Part shown: positions 35,491 through 48,077 of the stretch, piece by piece
How positions within the stretch are numbered: position 1 is the first letter of the stretch
Layout: each line of letters begins with the position of its first letter
DNA from: Tanypteryx hageni
Lineage: Eukaryota; Arthropoda; Insecta; Odonata; Petaluridae
NCBI GenBank assembly: GCA_028673005.1
Contig: CM054116.1
Location: forward strand, 67,411,211 to 67,475,210
Length of the DNA: 64,000 nucleotides
Direction of reading: 5' to 3'
Program-made: the position numbers and the translations under genes
Notes under the pieces: generated by a model
What the model was told of the DNA's origin: nothing
Database searches by the model: none
The model's input: only the letters and a program-made list of their open reading frames with translations

Positions 35491-38230
35491 TATTTACATG
35501 TATTTTGCTGAGTTTGTATGACTAATGACTATTTGTTGTTCTAATATAAAGATGAATTTTTCTCCATACGTGCTACACAAATTCTGACTACAGATTCAAA
35601 CTCAGCGGGCCAAAATCATTTAGGGTAATTTCATTTTATGCAAGAACCAGACAAAAAGATTCAATTTGTTCTCCAGTGTAATTATTTTATTCCGTGGTTC
35701 TTTAACTCGCGAATTGATTCAAATTTTAATAATCCCAGTAATTTTTCAGCAAAAAAGCAGTAAATTCATGAGCACGAACAATCTGTTTGATAAACGGATT
35801 GCGTTTTTGTCTTCGTATGATGAGACTACGGTGTCAAAACTTCAATTGGCACAACTGAATTTGCTGATAAAATTTACTCACATAAAATTATGGGAAATAT
35901 CTTTAAGGAACTAATTATCATATCAGTGAAAATAAGCGAAAGTAACCTTGCAAGTATTAGTCAGCTATATGAATTATAATAGACACGAGTGTAATATTCA
36001 TGTAAAACCAAGTCGATGAATAGCCAGAAAAAGTATTGAACTTACAAAATGGAAGCATTACTTAGGAAAAGTTTCAAACTAAATTGTTTTGGTTTTATGT
36101 AGCCACTGATTAAGGCAGGCGAAGATTCATGGAAGCAAAAAGATTGAATAGGTGACATAAGAAAATATCCTAATAGCACAAGAATGAAAAATTGATAAGA
36201 AGAATGATTTCGGAAAAAAGTAGCCTTTCGCGTTTTAAAGAACTAATGAAAATGGGGTTATTTAACAAAACCACCGATAATCATTTACGCATTAGAGGAA
36301 AATAGAATGGATGATGCCGAGAGAAGGGGTAATGTAGTGAACAAGTATGTAAAGAGGGAAAGAGAGAGAAAAAATATGGACAAATATTTTGATTTCAAGC
36401 AGGAAAATTGTTCCAAAATGCGTCAAATAACAGTCAAGTGAAAGATATATTCAGCTAAACAGAAAGCACAAGTGATTCCGAAATAAGTCTATAAAGTGAG
36501 ATTGATAAAATGGCTAGTAAAATACCACCATAAAAATTCGTGAAAATTTCGAATAAAAAATTTTTTAAACAAGAAAAGGCGACAAAATTAATAATAATTC
36601 CTTAATAGAAAACAAGAGAAGAGAGAGAAAATCCACGAAAAATCACTTTGGAGATAAAGTTATGCTGGTAGAAGCAGTGATTAAAAAAATAACAAATTGA
36701 TAAATTAAACTGCAGGTAGCAACAAAATATGCACTAATTAAAAATATATCTTTCGCTGCAATTTTTGGGATCTAAAAAACAAGTTAGAAAAAAATCAGCA
36801 CTAAATGAATGGCGATATAAAAACGGAGATTGCGCTGCGCGCGTTATTGGTTTCCACATAGCGCACATTATTCTGTACTCGCTCGAAAAAAAAGGAAACA
36901 AAATGAGAATTTTAAACGTTAACATGTGATAATGCAGGAATTCTTCGAGTGCTATCGTGTCACCAATATAAGAAAAATTAAAAGTTCGTGAGAAAAAAAG
37001 AGGAGGACGCGAAATAGTTCTGCGATGCAACAAAAACGTCGCAAAACAGTCTTCATTCATTTTGTCGCAATCGATATAGATGTAAATTATTTTCAAAATT
37101 GCGTCAAAATGTAACAATTGAATAAGTGATATGATTCAAGGATAGGAAAGAATTATCAAAGTTAACAGTTTCCAGAATAAGTATTTAAGTATAAAAAAAT
37201 TGAAAAATTAAGTACTTCTCCAAGGCATCGCCAACCGCAATAAAAAGGTTGCAAAATTAGATGCGAATTTTAGATACAATTCAGTCGTGATTCACCGAAA
37301 ATAGTTTAAAAATAGTGAAAACTATCCGTTAATAATTTTACGGTTTCGTACCCATTGTGTTGAGTTGTAGAAGGTATCGCGGCTAAAAACGAAAAGAATT
37401 CCGGAGTTTCTAGCAAATCGTCATTCACTCACATCGCCTTCAAAATGTGTTATTTCTATCCTCCTAGAATAGTCGATTTTATTGCTAGAGAGAATTTTGC
37501 GCATGCCCACGGTCGGCATAGAGATGCGCTCTTTCCAGATTGGCTTTCGGGTTCAATGACGTCAGCAGAGACAGACCTAGGTTTCTGTGACGTAGCCCAG
37601 GATTAAAATCCAAGCGCAGGCGATTTTCAGGCTCTAAGTAATCAGTTCCTTTCCTGGGGTCTTCGGGTTTGCTCGCGGGGAGCCGTAAATTCCCCTTATT
37701 TACCCGAGACCTTGCACTTGTGTGTGCTTCACGCTTCCTGGCGACACCGTATAAGGGTATTCGAGAGGCGTCGTGGAATAAATGGCGCAACGACCAAATA
37801 AAGGGACGAGAAAAGAAAGATGCGGACTTAAAAAGGTGTTCGGGTTTTTAACCGTTACGGAGATTTATCACCGCGTAATCAAGGCGGAACAGATATAGGC
37901 GCAAAGGCGACTACTAACACAACATAGGACAGATCTCAGGAGGAATTTCTTCATAAGACCGTCACATATTGCAGATGGCGCAAGCTTAAGACAAGAAATC
38001 TGTGAATATCACCTCACATTATTACAACTTAAATTCACCTGCCCTCAAAGCGGTTGCAATGACGACCAAAATTTATGACAGCGCATACCAACTGCTACAT
38101 TTGCTGGCTAGTAGGCTATTTAATAAACTCTTTCTGCAGTGCCCACACAGCGAGCGAACGAAATCATTCGTAATAAAATAAAAACGCTCATTCAAACGGT
38201 CGAAGGATAGATTTTAAATATACCTTGAGT
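35491..38230. other. Non-coding stretch
   Basis: AT-rich to about 37330, then a GC-richer patch at 37480-37860 containing one perfect CRE-type octamer TGACGTCA (37557-37564). The frame 37485-37790 (minus) over this patch resembles no known protein. No repeat recognised. Confidence 0.45.
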
Positions 38231-38560
38231 CAGTGGTGCCCAAACTACGGCTCGCGAGCCACATCCGGCCAACTGAATGTCATCATCCAGCCAACCACGA
38301 GTTCATAAATAATATGACACGATGTAAACCCAAAATTAAAACAGAAGGTTGCATATAATAAACAATATATTTTATCTTTATCCCGATAATACCATCTAAT
38401 ATAAATCATTAAAAACAAACAGAGAAATAGTGACCCACAACTAAACCCGTAGGTTTCCTCACATTATACTTCAACTCCATTGTCGATTGGGTGTGACCCG
38501 CGATGAGTGCATAAATGGATTACGTGGACCTCGAGCCTTAAGGAATAGAATCAACCCGCT
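38231..38560 (+). mobile_element. hAT-type end fragment
   Basis: Starts within GTCAGTGGTGCCCAAACTAC and continues GGCTCGCGAGCCACATCCGGCC, the typical CAG-start and CG-rich subterminal design of hAT elements. A further subterminal-like block (GTGTGACCCGCGATGAG) lies near 38490. No opposite terminus or target duplication was found, so the right boundary is approximate. Confidence 0.55.
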
Positions 38561-39390
38561 CAATGTATTTTCCAAAAGAAATAAGCAACGAAAGAGAAGC
38601 AAACATGTTATTATGTTCTAGTCTCACATTCAACCCATAGTTTCCCCGAATATTTTTCACAGCGGCGGCTGCTTCATACCTTTTTCCTCATATCCACGTT
38701 CAAAAAGACGCGAGAGGAATACTTGAATATATTTTTAATAAATACTGCGCGCGGATTTGGCGTAAAAGACGCATCCGTCAAAAAAGGAATAATATCGACA
38801 GAATCTTCGTCGTAACCTCGGCCGGGATTAAGTCTTTCCCATTTCCTTTTTCCTAGTATCGCGCATGCAAGGAGGCATTTCGGCGGCGTCCCGCTAGCGA
38901 CGTGTCCCAGTTACATTTTCGGTGGGAATTCTTTGGTAGGTACGTCGATGAAACACACACACACGTTTTCCGATGCGCGCACGCGCGAAATTTTAAAGGG
39001 ACAGTGAGAATCGCACGGAAACCCCCCGCGTGAAAGACGAAAAAAGGAGGAGAGAGGAAAAAGTCACCGACGTGAGTTTTGGGGTAGACGAAAAAATAAA
39101 AACGGCCGTACAGAAGCCGCGTTCACATCTTCCCGCGTTATGCTTATGCGCGGAGCCGTGGGAGGATGGGTAAAGGGGCGGGGAGGAAAGATGATAAAGA
39201 GGGGGTGTGAGGAAGATGAGAAACTGCTCCATGAGAGGTATGATCTTTCGAAGTCTGTGAGCCAAAGGGCGTATCGTAAATCCGAGGGGTTTATAAAACA
39301 CTCAGGAAGCTTGATGGGTTTCTAGGAGGTTGAAACGAAAATTGTACGTGCGCACGGGCGTGGGTGGGCCAACGATGGTTTATTTTTATT

Positions 39391-39580
39391 AGGGGAGGGG
39401 TGAGGTTGGGAGGGAGGGGGTGAGAAAGAGGGAGGGTGGGGGTGAGAAAGAGGGAGGGGGATGAGAAAGAGGGTGAGGGTGAGAAAGAGGGTGGGGTGAG
39501 AATGAGGGAGGGGGGATGAGAAAGAGGGTGGGGTGAGAAAGAGGGAGAGGGGATGAGAAAGAGGGGGGGGGGGTGAGAGG
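39391..39580 (+). repeat. G-rich minisatellite, unit about 17-22 bp
   Basis: At least eight units begin TGAGAAAGAG or a one-base variant (39421, 39443, 39462, 39480, 39497, 39517, 39534, 39553) and continue with GGGAGGGGG-type runs. The G runs on the plus strand are frequent enough to form G-quadruplexes. G-rich, less regular sequence continues to about 39990. Confidence 0.92.
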
Positions 39581-41060
39581 CGCGGGTTAAGGCCTGCTGC
39601 TTAAAATGTAGACAAGGAATGGGGAGGGGGGTTGGGGGGTTAGGACGTGAGAGGGGGTTGGCTACGTTACGTAGGTGGTAGGTTGCTAGAGACTATCGAC
39701 CGGGTGGATGCATTTTGGACGTAGGGGGTTTTTTAGAAGGTCATGGGAGAAAGAATGTAGGTAGTAGAGAGGGGGTGGGAATGCGTGGGAGTAGGGGAAA
39801 GGATTGTGGAGGGGGAAAGGGAATACGGTGGTGAAAAGAAGGGTGGGAGAGAGAGAGCGTGTGTGGTGCGCGGAGAAGGGAAATGAGTTTTAAGGATGAA
39901 AGGGTTGTCGGCGAATTGCGTGGGAAGAACTAGTGTGGGCGACGATAGGAAAGAAGAGGGAGGAGGCGAGAGAACCGACTCTGGGGAATCCATCTCGGCT
40001 TCCGAAAAGGAATTTATATGTTAATATGCAAAGAAAACAATGATTGTGTTTTTCTTCGGGTATTTTTCCGCCGGCTAGTTCAACAGAAGGCGTACCCGGT
40101 TCGGGGAAAAAATTAAATTAACTTTAAATCGGGATTCGGTTACTGAGATAATATATTATGGATTAAAACGTCAATATTTGATTATTTTAAATGAAATTTT
40201 CCATTCAGGTCGTTTAGCCCTATTTTTGTGGTAGGTTATAAAGAGAATGGTACTTTTGGATGGATAATGAATGACTGAAATATAAAGATGAAAGAGGCCT
40301 CTAATGTCCAAGTAAATGGACCGTTTGGTTGAAGAAGTGGATACTTAGAAGCCCGCAAAGGCTTCTGTATAGTTTATTTCAAATTATGACTGTTTTTTGT
40401 TATTCGCTTCTTCTATAACTTACCATGGGCGGGGATTTAGCTTCCTGAATGCAACTTCAAGAATATTATTAGCTATTCATCCAGAATATTCCCTATTATT
40501 ACGTTTCAACTAAAATAACAGGAAACATTTTTTATGGTAGAGTTTGGTAAATAAATATAATTATTAAAAATTTCCTTCCATTTGTATCGCATGAAAAGTT
40601 GAACTTTATTCACCGATTTAAAATATAAAATTAAGTAAATAATAAATGGCAACATAGTGATACAGGATCGTACGTACATTTCGTACAATCCCAGCTCATA
40701 GAAAGTGTCTGCTGAAGCCGAAGGGTTCACCGGAACCTTTCTCTGCATATCTCGGCAAATTATAATTCAGGAGACAAGAGCGATGATCACATAATGATAT
40801 CAAAGACCGAGTATATGACGAACGACAAATATGGGGACCGCGAAGTATTAAAGTACTATTTTAAAGCGGATTTGGCCGAATGGGACGGAGAAGGGGGAAA
40901 GCGGACATGCTGAACGAACCCACGACGCATGTGCGAGCGAGATTAGCGCCAGAAAACGGCTTAATTCATACCACGTTAATGGAATTATGGCGGCTCGTCT
41001 TTTTGTTTCACTGGAGGGCCTTTGCGGAAAAGTATTTTCAAGAGGAAAGTTTTTTCCTTA

Positions 41061-41091
41061 TGACGTCACGCTAGATAACTTCTTGACGTCA
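41061..41091. promoter_or_regulatory. Paired CRE-type octamers
   Basis: Two perfect palindromic TGACGTCA sites (41061-41068 and 41084-41091) spaced 23 bp start to start. This is the consensus for CREB/ATF-family bZIP factors. Location within a presumed intron and the absence of other promoter signals make function speculative. Confidence 0.3.
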
Positions 41092-41286
41092 GTTTTATTA
41101 ATCCTCCAACCTTTTCAAAAACAAGTTATAAGCTAACAAATATAAATTTAGAACTCTTGAGGATAACATCGTGTTTCTTTTCTCGTTACACGATTATTAA
41201 GGAGAGGTACCTGCGAGATATGACGCCTATGGCAAAATGTTAGGAAACACCTTGGTTATGTAGAACAACATTTTTGCTGCGTTTTA

Positions 41287-41326
41287 ATATAGAATATAGA
41301 ATAATATATAGAATATATATAATATA

Positions 41327-41371
<45 letters not shown>

Positions 41372-41382
41372 ATAGAATAATA
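41287..41382 (+). repeat. (TA)n-rich microsatellite
   Basis: TA dinucleotide tract bounded on both sides by copies of TATAGAATATAGAATAATATA-type sequence (41290 and 41366 regions), giving a short repeat-within-repeat structure. Confidence 0.9.
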
Positions 41383-41510
41383 TAACTTTGATGCTCGAGT
41401 ATCGACTTAATACTTATTTAATGGAAAATTAACTCTTGGTATTTTTGCGGAAACGTTTTCCGCCAATTGCAAGATTACAAGGGAAGGTTTTGGACCTAAA
41501 CAATGCCTTC

Positions 41511-41775
41511 GAAACAAAACTTGGCTATATTGCAGAGGATAAAAAAAACAAGCGATACGTGATTTGCCGTTTTTATGTCAGGTTCATATTCCTTGAGTTT
41601 AAAATTTTTTAATATAAAATTTTTGAATAATTGATGATCGATAAAACGCATTTTTCTTCTTCTAAAAAACTGACTATGAAACTTTGCTATATTGTAGAAA
41701 AAAATCATTACGTGTTTCGCCGATTTTCTCACAGGCTTATATTTTCCGGGTTATGAATTTTTAAACATTATAACT
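41511..41775 (+). repeat. Diverged direct duplication, offset about 167 bp
   Basis: GAAAC..AAACTTGGCTATATTGCAGA (41511) is echoed by GAAACTTTGCTATATTGTAGA (41678). Both are followed by AC/GTGATTTGCCG versus CGTGTTTCGCCG, a CAGG(T/C)TCATATT versus CAGGCTTATATTTTCC segment and a TTTAAAATTTTTTAA/GAATTTTTAA end. Confidence 0.65.
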
Positions 41776-43299
41776 AAGCTATATATTTGTATTTAGTGAC
41801 AAGTTATTGCATTTTAACAACTAAGAACTATAATTTACCATGCATAAAGTCTCTACGAGATCAAGAAAAAATATTTTTTAAATTATGAAAGAAAACTCAA
41901 GAAAAGCTGTCATTTTTGATTACCTAAATCCAATGTAAGGGATTAAAAAATAACTTAAATCTACCCTATATCCAAATGATACTCGCATGAAAAGTGATCA
42001 CAGAGAGTGAGGAGAACCGTACTATAAAATTTTACATTACTCTCAAGCGAACCCTAAAGACCAATCTAATAATGATGTCTAGAATATACTCGAAGAAAAA
42101 ATAACGGATTCCGCGAAGAAAAATGAGCCAAAATTATTATGTCTGAACACAAAAACGCAGTAGGAAAGGGGTAGAAAACAAAAATAACTCAGGAAAATCG
42201 CGCAAAGAAAAGCGAGTCCAATATTGTGCGCGTAAAACACTTTAAAAGTATGATTAATGGAAAATGAGTTTAAAGCCGGGCAATAAAATATCCCAGAAAA
42301 GTGCGATAAAGGACAATAAAAAATGAAAAAAATACGCATTTTGTGTGCTTGTGAGGAATGGTTGCGAGGATGGGAAGGAAAATAAGATTTTTTAAAATGA
42401 AAGGAAAAAATTACAAAAGACAACTCGGGACATTGATTAATGACCCGAGAGATTGGAGAGTTGCGGAAAGGACAATTGAGAGTTGAGACCTAAGCGGGAT
42501 GATACACAAATACTCGAAAAAACGGAGGAACCCCACGGAATGAAAATATGATGATGAAGAGGAAACGACACGTAAGAGCGAACTCAGTTGGCTACTGTGA
42601 CCGTCCAGCATTAGTATAGAGGCGCTGCAAAAAGGAAAATTCTGTGAAATTTCATGGAAATGGCAACATCTTGCTTTATACTCTGAACAACCGGTTATAC
42701 GATATTTCTCTGCCGGGTGACTCTATACAGCTATAGCCTCTCGGTGAATGGGAACATTGCTTTATCTGTAAGATTCGCTTCGGCTAGAACTTTTGAGACA
42801 CAAATTATTAGATATATACGAAGCTCAACTAAAGTAATTCAGAATGGATTTAAACGAGCCTAACTCAAATCAAAACTATCCCACAAAAAGTAAATAATAT
42901 CGGTAATGTTCCGCGGCGAAACTGTCAAGGTAAAACAGGCCGTGAAGAATCACAGAGGGTGTGATTCGGTGGGAGCGAAGCTGCGGCAGCAAACTGTCCC
43001 AATCATTAAAACAACCATACTTGATGGTATGAAGAGGTTAGAAGAATTAATACCCTGAACTGTAAACTGGAAATGGTATTGTCTACGTAAGTCTAAACTT
43101 TAATTGGATATAAAAAGAAAAAATATATCCATTTTAAAATGAAAATAGGGAGAATTAATTAAGGAGATTATATGGAAACATATAATTATTAAGGAAAGAA
43201 TTCTCCTCTATCAGAATAAGGCTTAGAAAGACAATTTCCATATAAAAAGTATCCAGTAGTATTTGTTTACTTAAATATTAATTAATTATTAATATAAAT

Positions 43300-46240
43300 A
43301 TCATCATCATAGGTAGTCTGTCCGTAGACAGATTCGTTATTATTCATGGTTAAACCTGGTTCTCCATATACTCGTATTTTGCGCTGTCATCTTCATATCT
43401 TGATAACTCACTTTCCCTTTCAAATCGTCTATCAGCTGAAAACTTTTCCTACCTCTTTTCCTTTTTCCATCTAGTTTTCCTTCTAACACGTCTTAAATAA
43501 TTCTATCCTCAGCTAATATTCAACCCAGTTTGCCTTCCTTTTTCTAATAGTCTGTATAATCATTCGCTTCTCACCTACTCTTAGTAGATCTTCATCGATT
43601 TTCATCCTATCTGTCCATTTTATCTTCAGCATTCTCCTCAAAGCTTTCCAAATATTTGATGACATTTTTCCTTAGCGTCCATGTTTCTGTCCCGTACAAA
43701 GCTATACTCCAAACAACATTTTATGAACTTCTTGCGGATATCTTCCCTTATATTCCCCGTCAGTAGGCGTTTCTTTCTTCTGAAGGCCGCTTTTGTTTTT
43801 CCTATTCTAGTTCTGATCTCATCCGTACATTTGCTTCTCTTGTTATGTTGCTTCCAAGGTATTTATAGTCTGAAACTTATTCTCAAGGCTTTCCTCAGAT
43901 TCAGATTATCTTATTTTCCTGATATTCGAATGACTTTGATTTTTCTACATTTATTTCGGTACCATATTTTCTACCTGATACTACTAGCCTATTTATCACT
44001 TTCTGGAGTTCCTCTTCCTTTCTTGCTAAAAGCACTTGATCATCCGCGTATTTTACTGTTCTTATAATCCTTCCTCCAATTTTGCAATCTCCTGTGCCTT
44101 CTGACGCTTCTTGCATTAGACATTCTCCATATATACTGAATAGGGTCGGAGATAGGCAGCAGCCCTGTCTTACTCCTCTACCGATATTTACTCCGCAGGT
44201 GTCCGCACTCTCCAACCTGACCTTTACAACTTGATTCACATATAGATTCCTGATCATTCTTCTGTCTTTCCAATCTACACCTGTATCCTTTAATATCTTC
44301 ATCAACATTACCCAATTTACTCTATAAAAGGCCTTCTGCCAGTCTACGAAACATACGCAGATATCTTGACTGTATTCTATTGCCCTTTCTGATATGATTC
44401 TAACTACCCCTATAGCATCTCTAGTTCCTCGTCCTTTTCTGAAACCGAATTGATCTTCCCCTAGCATTTCTTTTGCCTTTTTTCCAGCCTTTTATTAAGA
44501 GTCCTCGTGATGATCTTCGAAGTGTGTGACAGAAGGCTTATCGTTCTGTACTCTTTACACTGCATTTCCTTTGCCTTCTTCTTTAGAGGGATCATTGTTA
44601 CTTCTAGGAAATCCCGTGGGCACTCTCTTATTAATTAATTTCGTCCTGATCCTATGACTTTAAGTACCTTAGCCGGTATTCCATCGCTGCCTGTGACTTT
44701 CCCTTTCTTAAGTTCCACTATCGCTTTTTCTACATCTTTTTCAATGTTTACCTCATCTTCCAGTTCGATTTTTGCCGATCCTGCCTGCATACAGTATAGA
44801 TCCTTAATGTATTCTTCCTATCCTTTGTTTCTGAGACTGTCTTCCCATCCGTATCAATAATTCCTTTACCACGAATTCCAATGGACTTCACATCTTCTAA
44901 TTCCAGTGCCATAGCGTATATCATATCGTACCGTCCTAACTTCTCCATTTGTTGTATTTCGTCACATTGTTCTTTTATCCAATTTTCTCTAGATTTATCT
45001 GTTACCATTCTCAATTCATTGTTTATACGCTTATAGTTGACTCTATCTACTTCACTGTTAACGTTTTTCCATTTCGTCTCTCATCCATTTTCCCCAGCAT
45101 TTCCTTAGTGATCCATGATTTTCTGATTTTCTTATCTTGTTTTTTAATGTCTTTACCCAAGGTATCCTTTTTACTGGTTTAAATTTCTTCCCATTCCATA
45201 TCCACGGTCTTTCGTTTTTTTTTCAAATTTCTTAGACGATCTTCCAAGTTTATGCTGATTACATCCTGCCTTTCTTTCAGTTTTTCTCGGTCCCAAGTCT
45301 GTCTTTCTCTTCTCGTTTTTCTTATTTGTTTGAGCTTTGTACTTACGTCAAATATTGGAAGGCTGTGGTCTGAATCAATGTCTGCTTCTGGTAATGTCTT
45401 GGCGGTCTTTATGCTGTTCCTGAATCTTTGTTTTACTAGAATGTAATCTATTTGGCATCTCATTCTATCTCCTGGGCTTTTCCATGTGTATAACCTTCGT
45501 TTATGGTTTTTGAACCATGTATTAGCCACTACAAGGTCATTATTGATGCAGAATTCTACCAGTTTTTCCCATCCTCGATTTATTTTCCCAAGTCCGTATT
45601 GCCCGACAACATTTTTTTCCTGTCCTCCGACTATGCTGTTCCAATCTCCCATTATTATGCAGTTTACCTTTCCTCTTCCGTCTTCTTCGTAAATGTCATT
45701 AATTTGCACATAAATCTCCTCGATTTCTTCATCTTAATGAGCTGACGTTGGCATATATACCTGGATTATCAGCATGTCCACTGGGACTGCTTTTAGCTTT
45801 ATTGCCATCAGTCTATCGTTCGTTGCTTTTATCTTTGTCACGATTTTCATTATATCTTTCCTAAGTACCAGAGATACTCCCCACTCTTTTCTCCATAGTA
45901 AACTACCGTGATCTCTTCCGAGTCGAACTATCCTTCTCCTTCCCACCTAGTTTCGCTCAGTCCTGTAATGTCGACTCTATTTCTTCTCATTTCTTCTTTC
46001 AAGTTCTATAGCTTTCCTGCCTTTCTCATAGTTCTTACGTTCCAAGTGCCCATTTGTAAATTACTTTCGAGAAATGTTTTCCTTAAGGCAGTCTTCACCC
46101 GGAGATCCGATTGGGGGACTATTTTACCTCGAGAGAAGTCATATAATCATTACTAGGGATTGTAATATGGTAATTTCCCTCTTGCTTTCCACATCGCAGT
46201 ACTGTAGCCGTTCATATAGTCCCGATCACGCCTACAGCTG
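43300..46240 (-). mobile_element. RTE-like LINE, near full length but broken
   Basis: Minus-strand element with, in order, a 5' leader, an AP-endonuclease domain, a linker, a reverse-transcriptase domain and a 3' end. The 3' terminus shows a small hairpin (TCTGTC/GACAGA around 43315-43335) and a GAT-trinucleotide tail (ATGATGATGAT, about 43300-43311), as RTE-clade elements have. Frames are interrupted by stops and indels, so it is not active. A decayed relative lies at 12275-13395. Confidence 0.85.
43901..46060 (-). pseudogene. RTE-like LINE ORF (endonuclease + reverse transcriptase), disrupted
   Basis: Fragments in order on the minus strand: an endonuclease start reading TWNVRTMRKAG near 46050; 45946-45734 (RLMAIKLKAVPVDMLIIQVYMPTSAH); 45709-45179 with the GDWNSIVG endonuclease motif and DSDHSLPI catalytic His region; 45014-44748 linker; and 44467-43901 with the RT blocks QFGFRKGRGTRDAI, FVDWQKAFYRVNW, GVRQGCCLSPTLFS and KYADDQVLLA. 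Stops and frame changes occur near 45720, 45178 and 44640-44470. The pattern (QGCCLSPTLF, YADD, endonuclease like that of vertebrate CFDP2/BovB relatives) supports RTE clade; the exact subfamily is not determined. Confidence 0.88.
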
Positions 46241-46334
46241 TATTGGGTAAAGACCCCGCCAACAACTTTTTTTCGACTCTATGTCATACTGACTGTACTG
46301 CTGCTTACTGCCAGGCACCGGTGATAATTTTTTT

Positions 46335-46425
46335 TATAAAATCCTTTTTCGCGGGATTTGAACCCCGGAACTTTGTAATGGGAAGCCAAAACGCTGACCA
46401 CTATACCACCAGTACACCATTAATA
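46335..46425 (-). tRNA. tRNA-Gly-like pseudo-tRNA / SINE head
   Basis: On the minus strand: GTGGTATAGTGGTCAGC (A-box region, as in tRNA-Gly), an anticodon-loop-like CTTCCCA that would place TCC at the anticodon, and CGGGGTTCAAATCCCGC, a well-formed T arm and B box. The acceptor stem does not pair (GTACTGG against GAAAAAG) and the anticodon stem is mismatched, so this is not a functional tRNA gene. It lies immediately 5' of the RTE-like LINE in the same orientation; it could be a SINE head or a tRNA pseudogene. Confidence 0.6.
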
Positions 46426-48015
46426 TATATTGTTAATATTAGTATGATTAACAGCCAAATGAGTTAAGCAGATATAATGAAGTCTCCACACAAATCAACA
46501 GAGTAGGAGCATGCCTCAAATTTCTTAAAAGCAGCCTAAAGTTAATGATTTTTTCAAAAATACAAGAAGTTCTTTTAGTGAACAGCAAGTACAACATATC
46601 CAAAACTGTAATTATCATTAATTTGAAAAAAAAATAATAATCTCGAAGTCAAAAATTTTAATGGAAAATGGGGCTTACAAGAATGTTCAAGATTTGAAAA
46701 GATTCTTTCCTCCAGGGCATTGTATATAATACTATTTTTTTATTTTGAGCGAAGCAAATTTAAGGCCATAAAAACCATAAGCGTAGATCTCGCGCTATAA
46801 AAAAATCCAAATTCTTCGAAACTCATACTCGAATGAACAAAAGAGTCCACCGAATTACCATGGCAAAATCTGAAGTTAAAACCCCTCTCCCAACTTCCAA
46901 GTCTAATATAAGCTCAGATTCGGAAAAGAAGTGGGCGTTCTAAAGTTTAACGAAACGATTATATCATCTTCTTAGGAAAGAAAAATACGAACGTGAAAGG
47001 CAAAGATTAGAAGAGGAAAAAATTCTTCAGCGGCGATGCTCTCTCTATTTCCCAATCTTCTTTTCGCTCCTGCTTAAAAAAATAAGCGACGGAGCGCAAA
47101 GAGAACCGAAAAAAGAGGGAAAAGGGAATGACGCCACAGGGGAAGGAGTTAAAAAGAGGCGGCGTTTTCGTTCGGAGCGAAGAGGTCTTTTTCAGAAAAG
47201 CGACGCAAATTTCTCATTCGGGACCTCCAAAGAGAGAGAAAGAGCGCGTGAAATGGAATGAGGGAGACGCTTAAGAGAGAGAGAGAGAGAGAGATGAAAG
47301 AGAGAAATAGACGTAAAACCCACAGTTTGAGGCGGAAACGGTCTCGAAAAACGTTAGTCACGACTAGAAACGGAACTCTTGCGTCCACGTGGGGAATTCC
47401 CTGGAATAAAAGACGATCCAGGCGGCACGGCGGCAGACCGCAAGAGAGTGGGAATCGGGGAGGAGGAGGAGGAGATGGCGGGAATGAGCGCGGAGAAAGA
47501 AAGAACGAGACAACTTTTCCCAAGACGCGCCTCAACGCATTAAAAGGCAAACTTTTGGTTTTACTCTTTGCGAGACTCCTCGTCCCTTGCGGAGAGTGGA
47601 TTCGACGCTTTGTTTGCTTAACTCCCCTTCCCTTTCCGTAAGAGATAGATAGTAGGACGGATATTCGTCCTGGTATTCTGCGCATTTACGCGATTAATCT
47701 TCTCGCCTGTTTCGATCGTATTAATTTTTCGAGTTTCATTTCTATCATCGGAATGACCTTGAATTTAATCCAAACGTCGTGAAAATATCAAGATAATTAT
47801 CTATAATATCTCAAACAATGAAATTGATAAAGAATCCTCTTGGAGGTTGTTTAAATTCACCGGTAGGGGCAGAAAAAATTGACTCAATTACGCCAAAAGT
47901 AATAAATGAAATATCTTCTTTGACTGGCCTAACATGGAAATTCTAATTAGAACCCCTTTTCCGTTTCTTCCCTTATTACCCTCCCATAAATAAATAAAAA
48001 TAAATAAATAAATAC

Positions 48016-48019
<4 letters not shown>
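46426..48019. other. Non-coding stretch
   Basis: AT-rich to 46980, then a CpG-containing, purine-biased zone (about 47000-47640) with a (GA)n run at 47274-47294. Frames on both strands overlap at 47149-47685 (Arg/Gly-rich one way, Ser/Leu/Phe-rich the other) and are judged compositional. An AAAT tandem (about 47988-48019) joins the (TA)n tract of the next feature. Confidence 0.45.

Positions 48020-48077
<58 letters not shown>

Larger units (their letters stand above)
38561..43299. other. Non-coding stretch with repeats and a CRE pair
   Basis: Holds the G-rich minisatellite at 39391-39580, two perfect CRE-type octamers at 41061-41091, a (TA)n-rich tract at 41287-41382 and a direct duplication at 41511-41775. 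38640-39360 is relatively GC-rich, with CACACACACG and CGCGCACGCGCG near 38952-38990. Frames in this region are low-complexity or unrecognisable. Nothing identifiable in 41780-43299. Confidence 0.45.

Noticed and set aside
37485..37790. 101-residue minus-strand frame in a GC-rich patch
   Set aside because: No recognisable domain; patch composition explains the open frame.
43681..44067. 128-residue plus-strand frame
   Set aside because: Antisense shadow of the RTE-like reverse transcriptase on the minus strand.
46335..46425. Functional tRNA-Gly(TCC) gene
   Set aside because: Acceptor stem does not pair and the anticodon stem is mismatched; kept only as a pseudo-tRNA/SINE head.
47149..47685. 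178-residue minus-strand frame, with a 127-residue plus-strand frame opposite
   Set aside because: Both strands open because of purine/pyrimidine bias; no recognisable domain.
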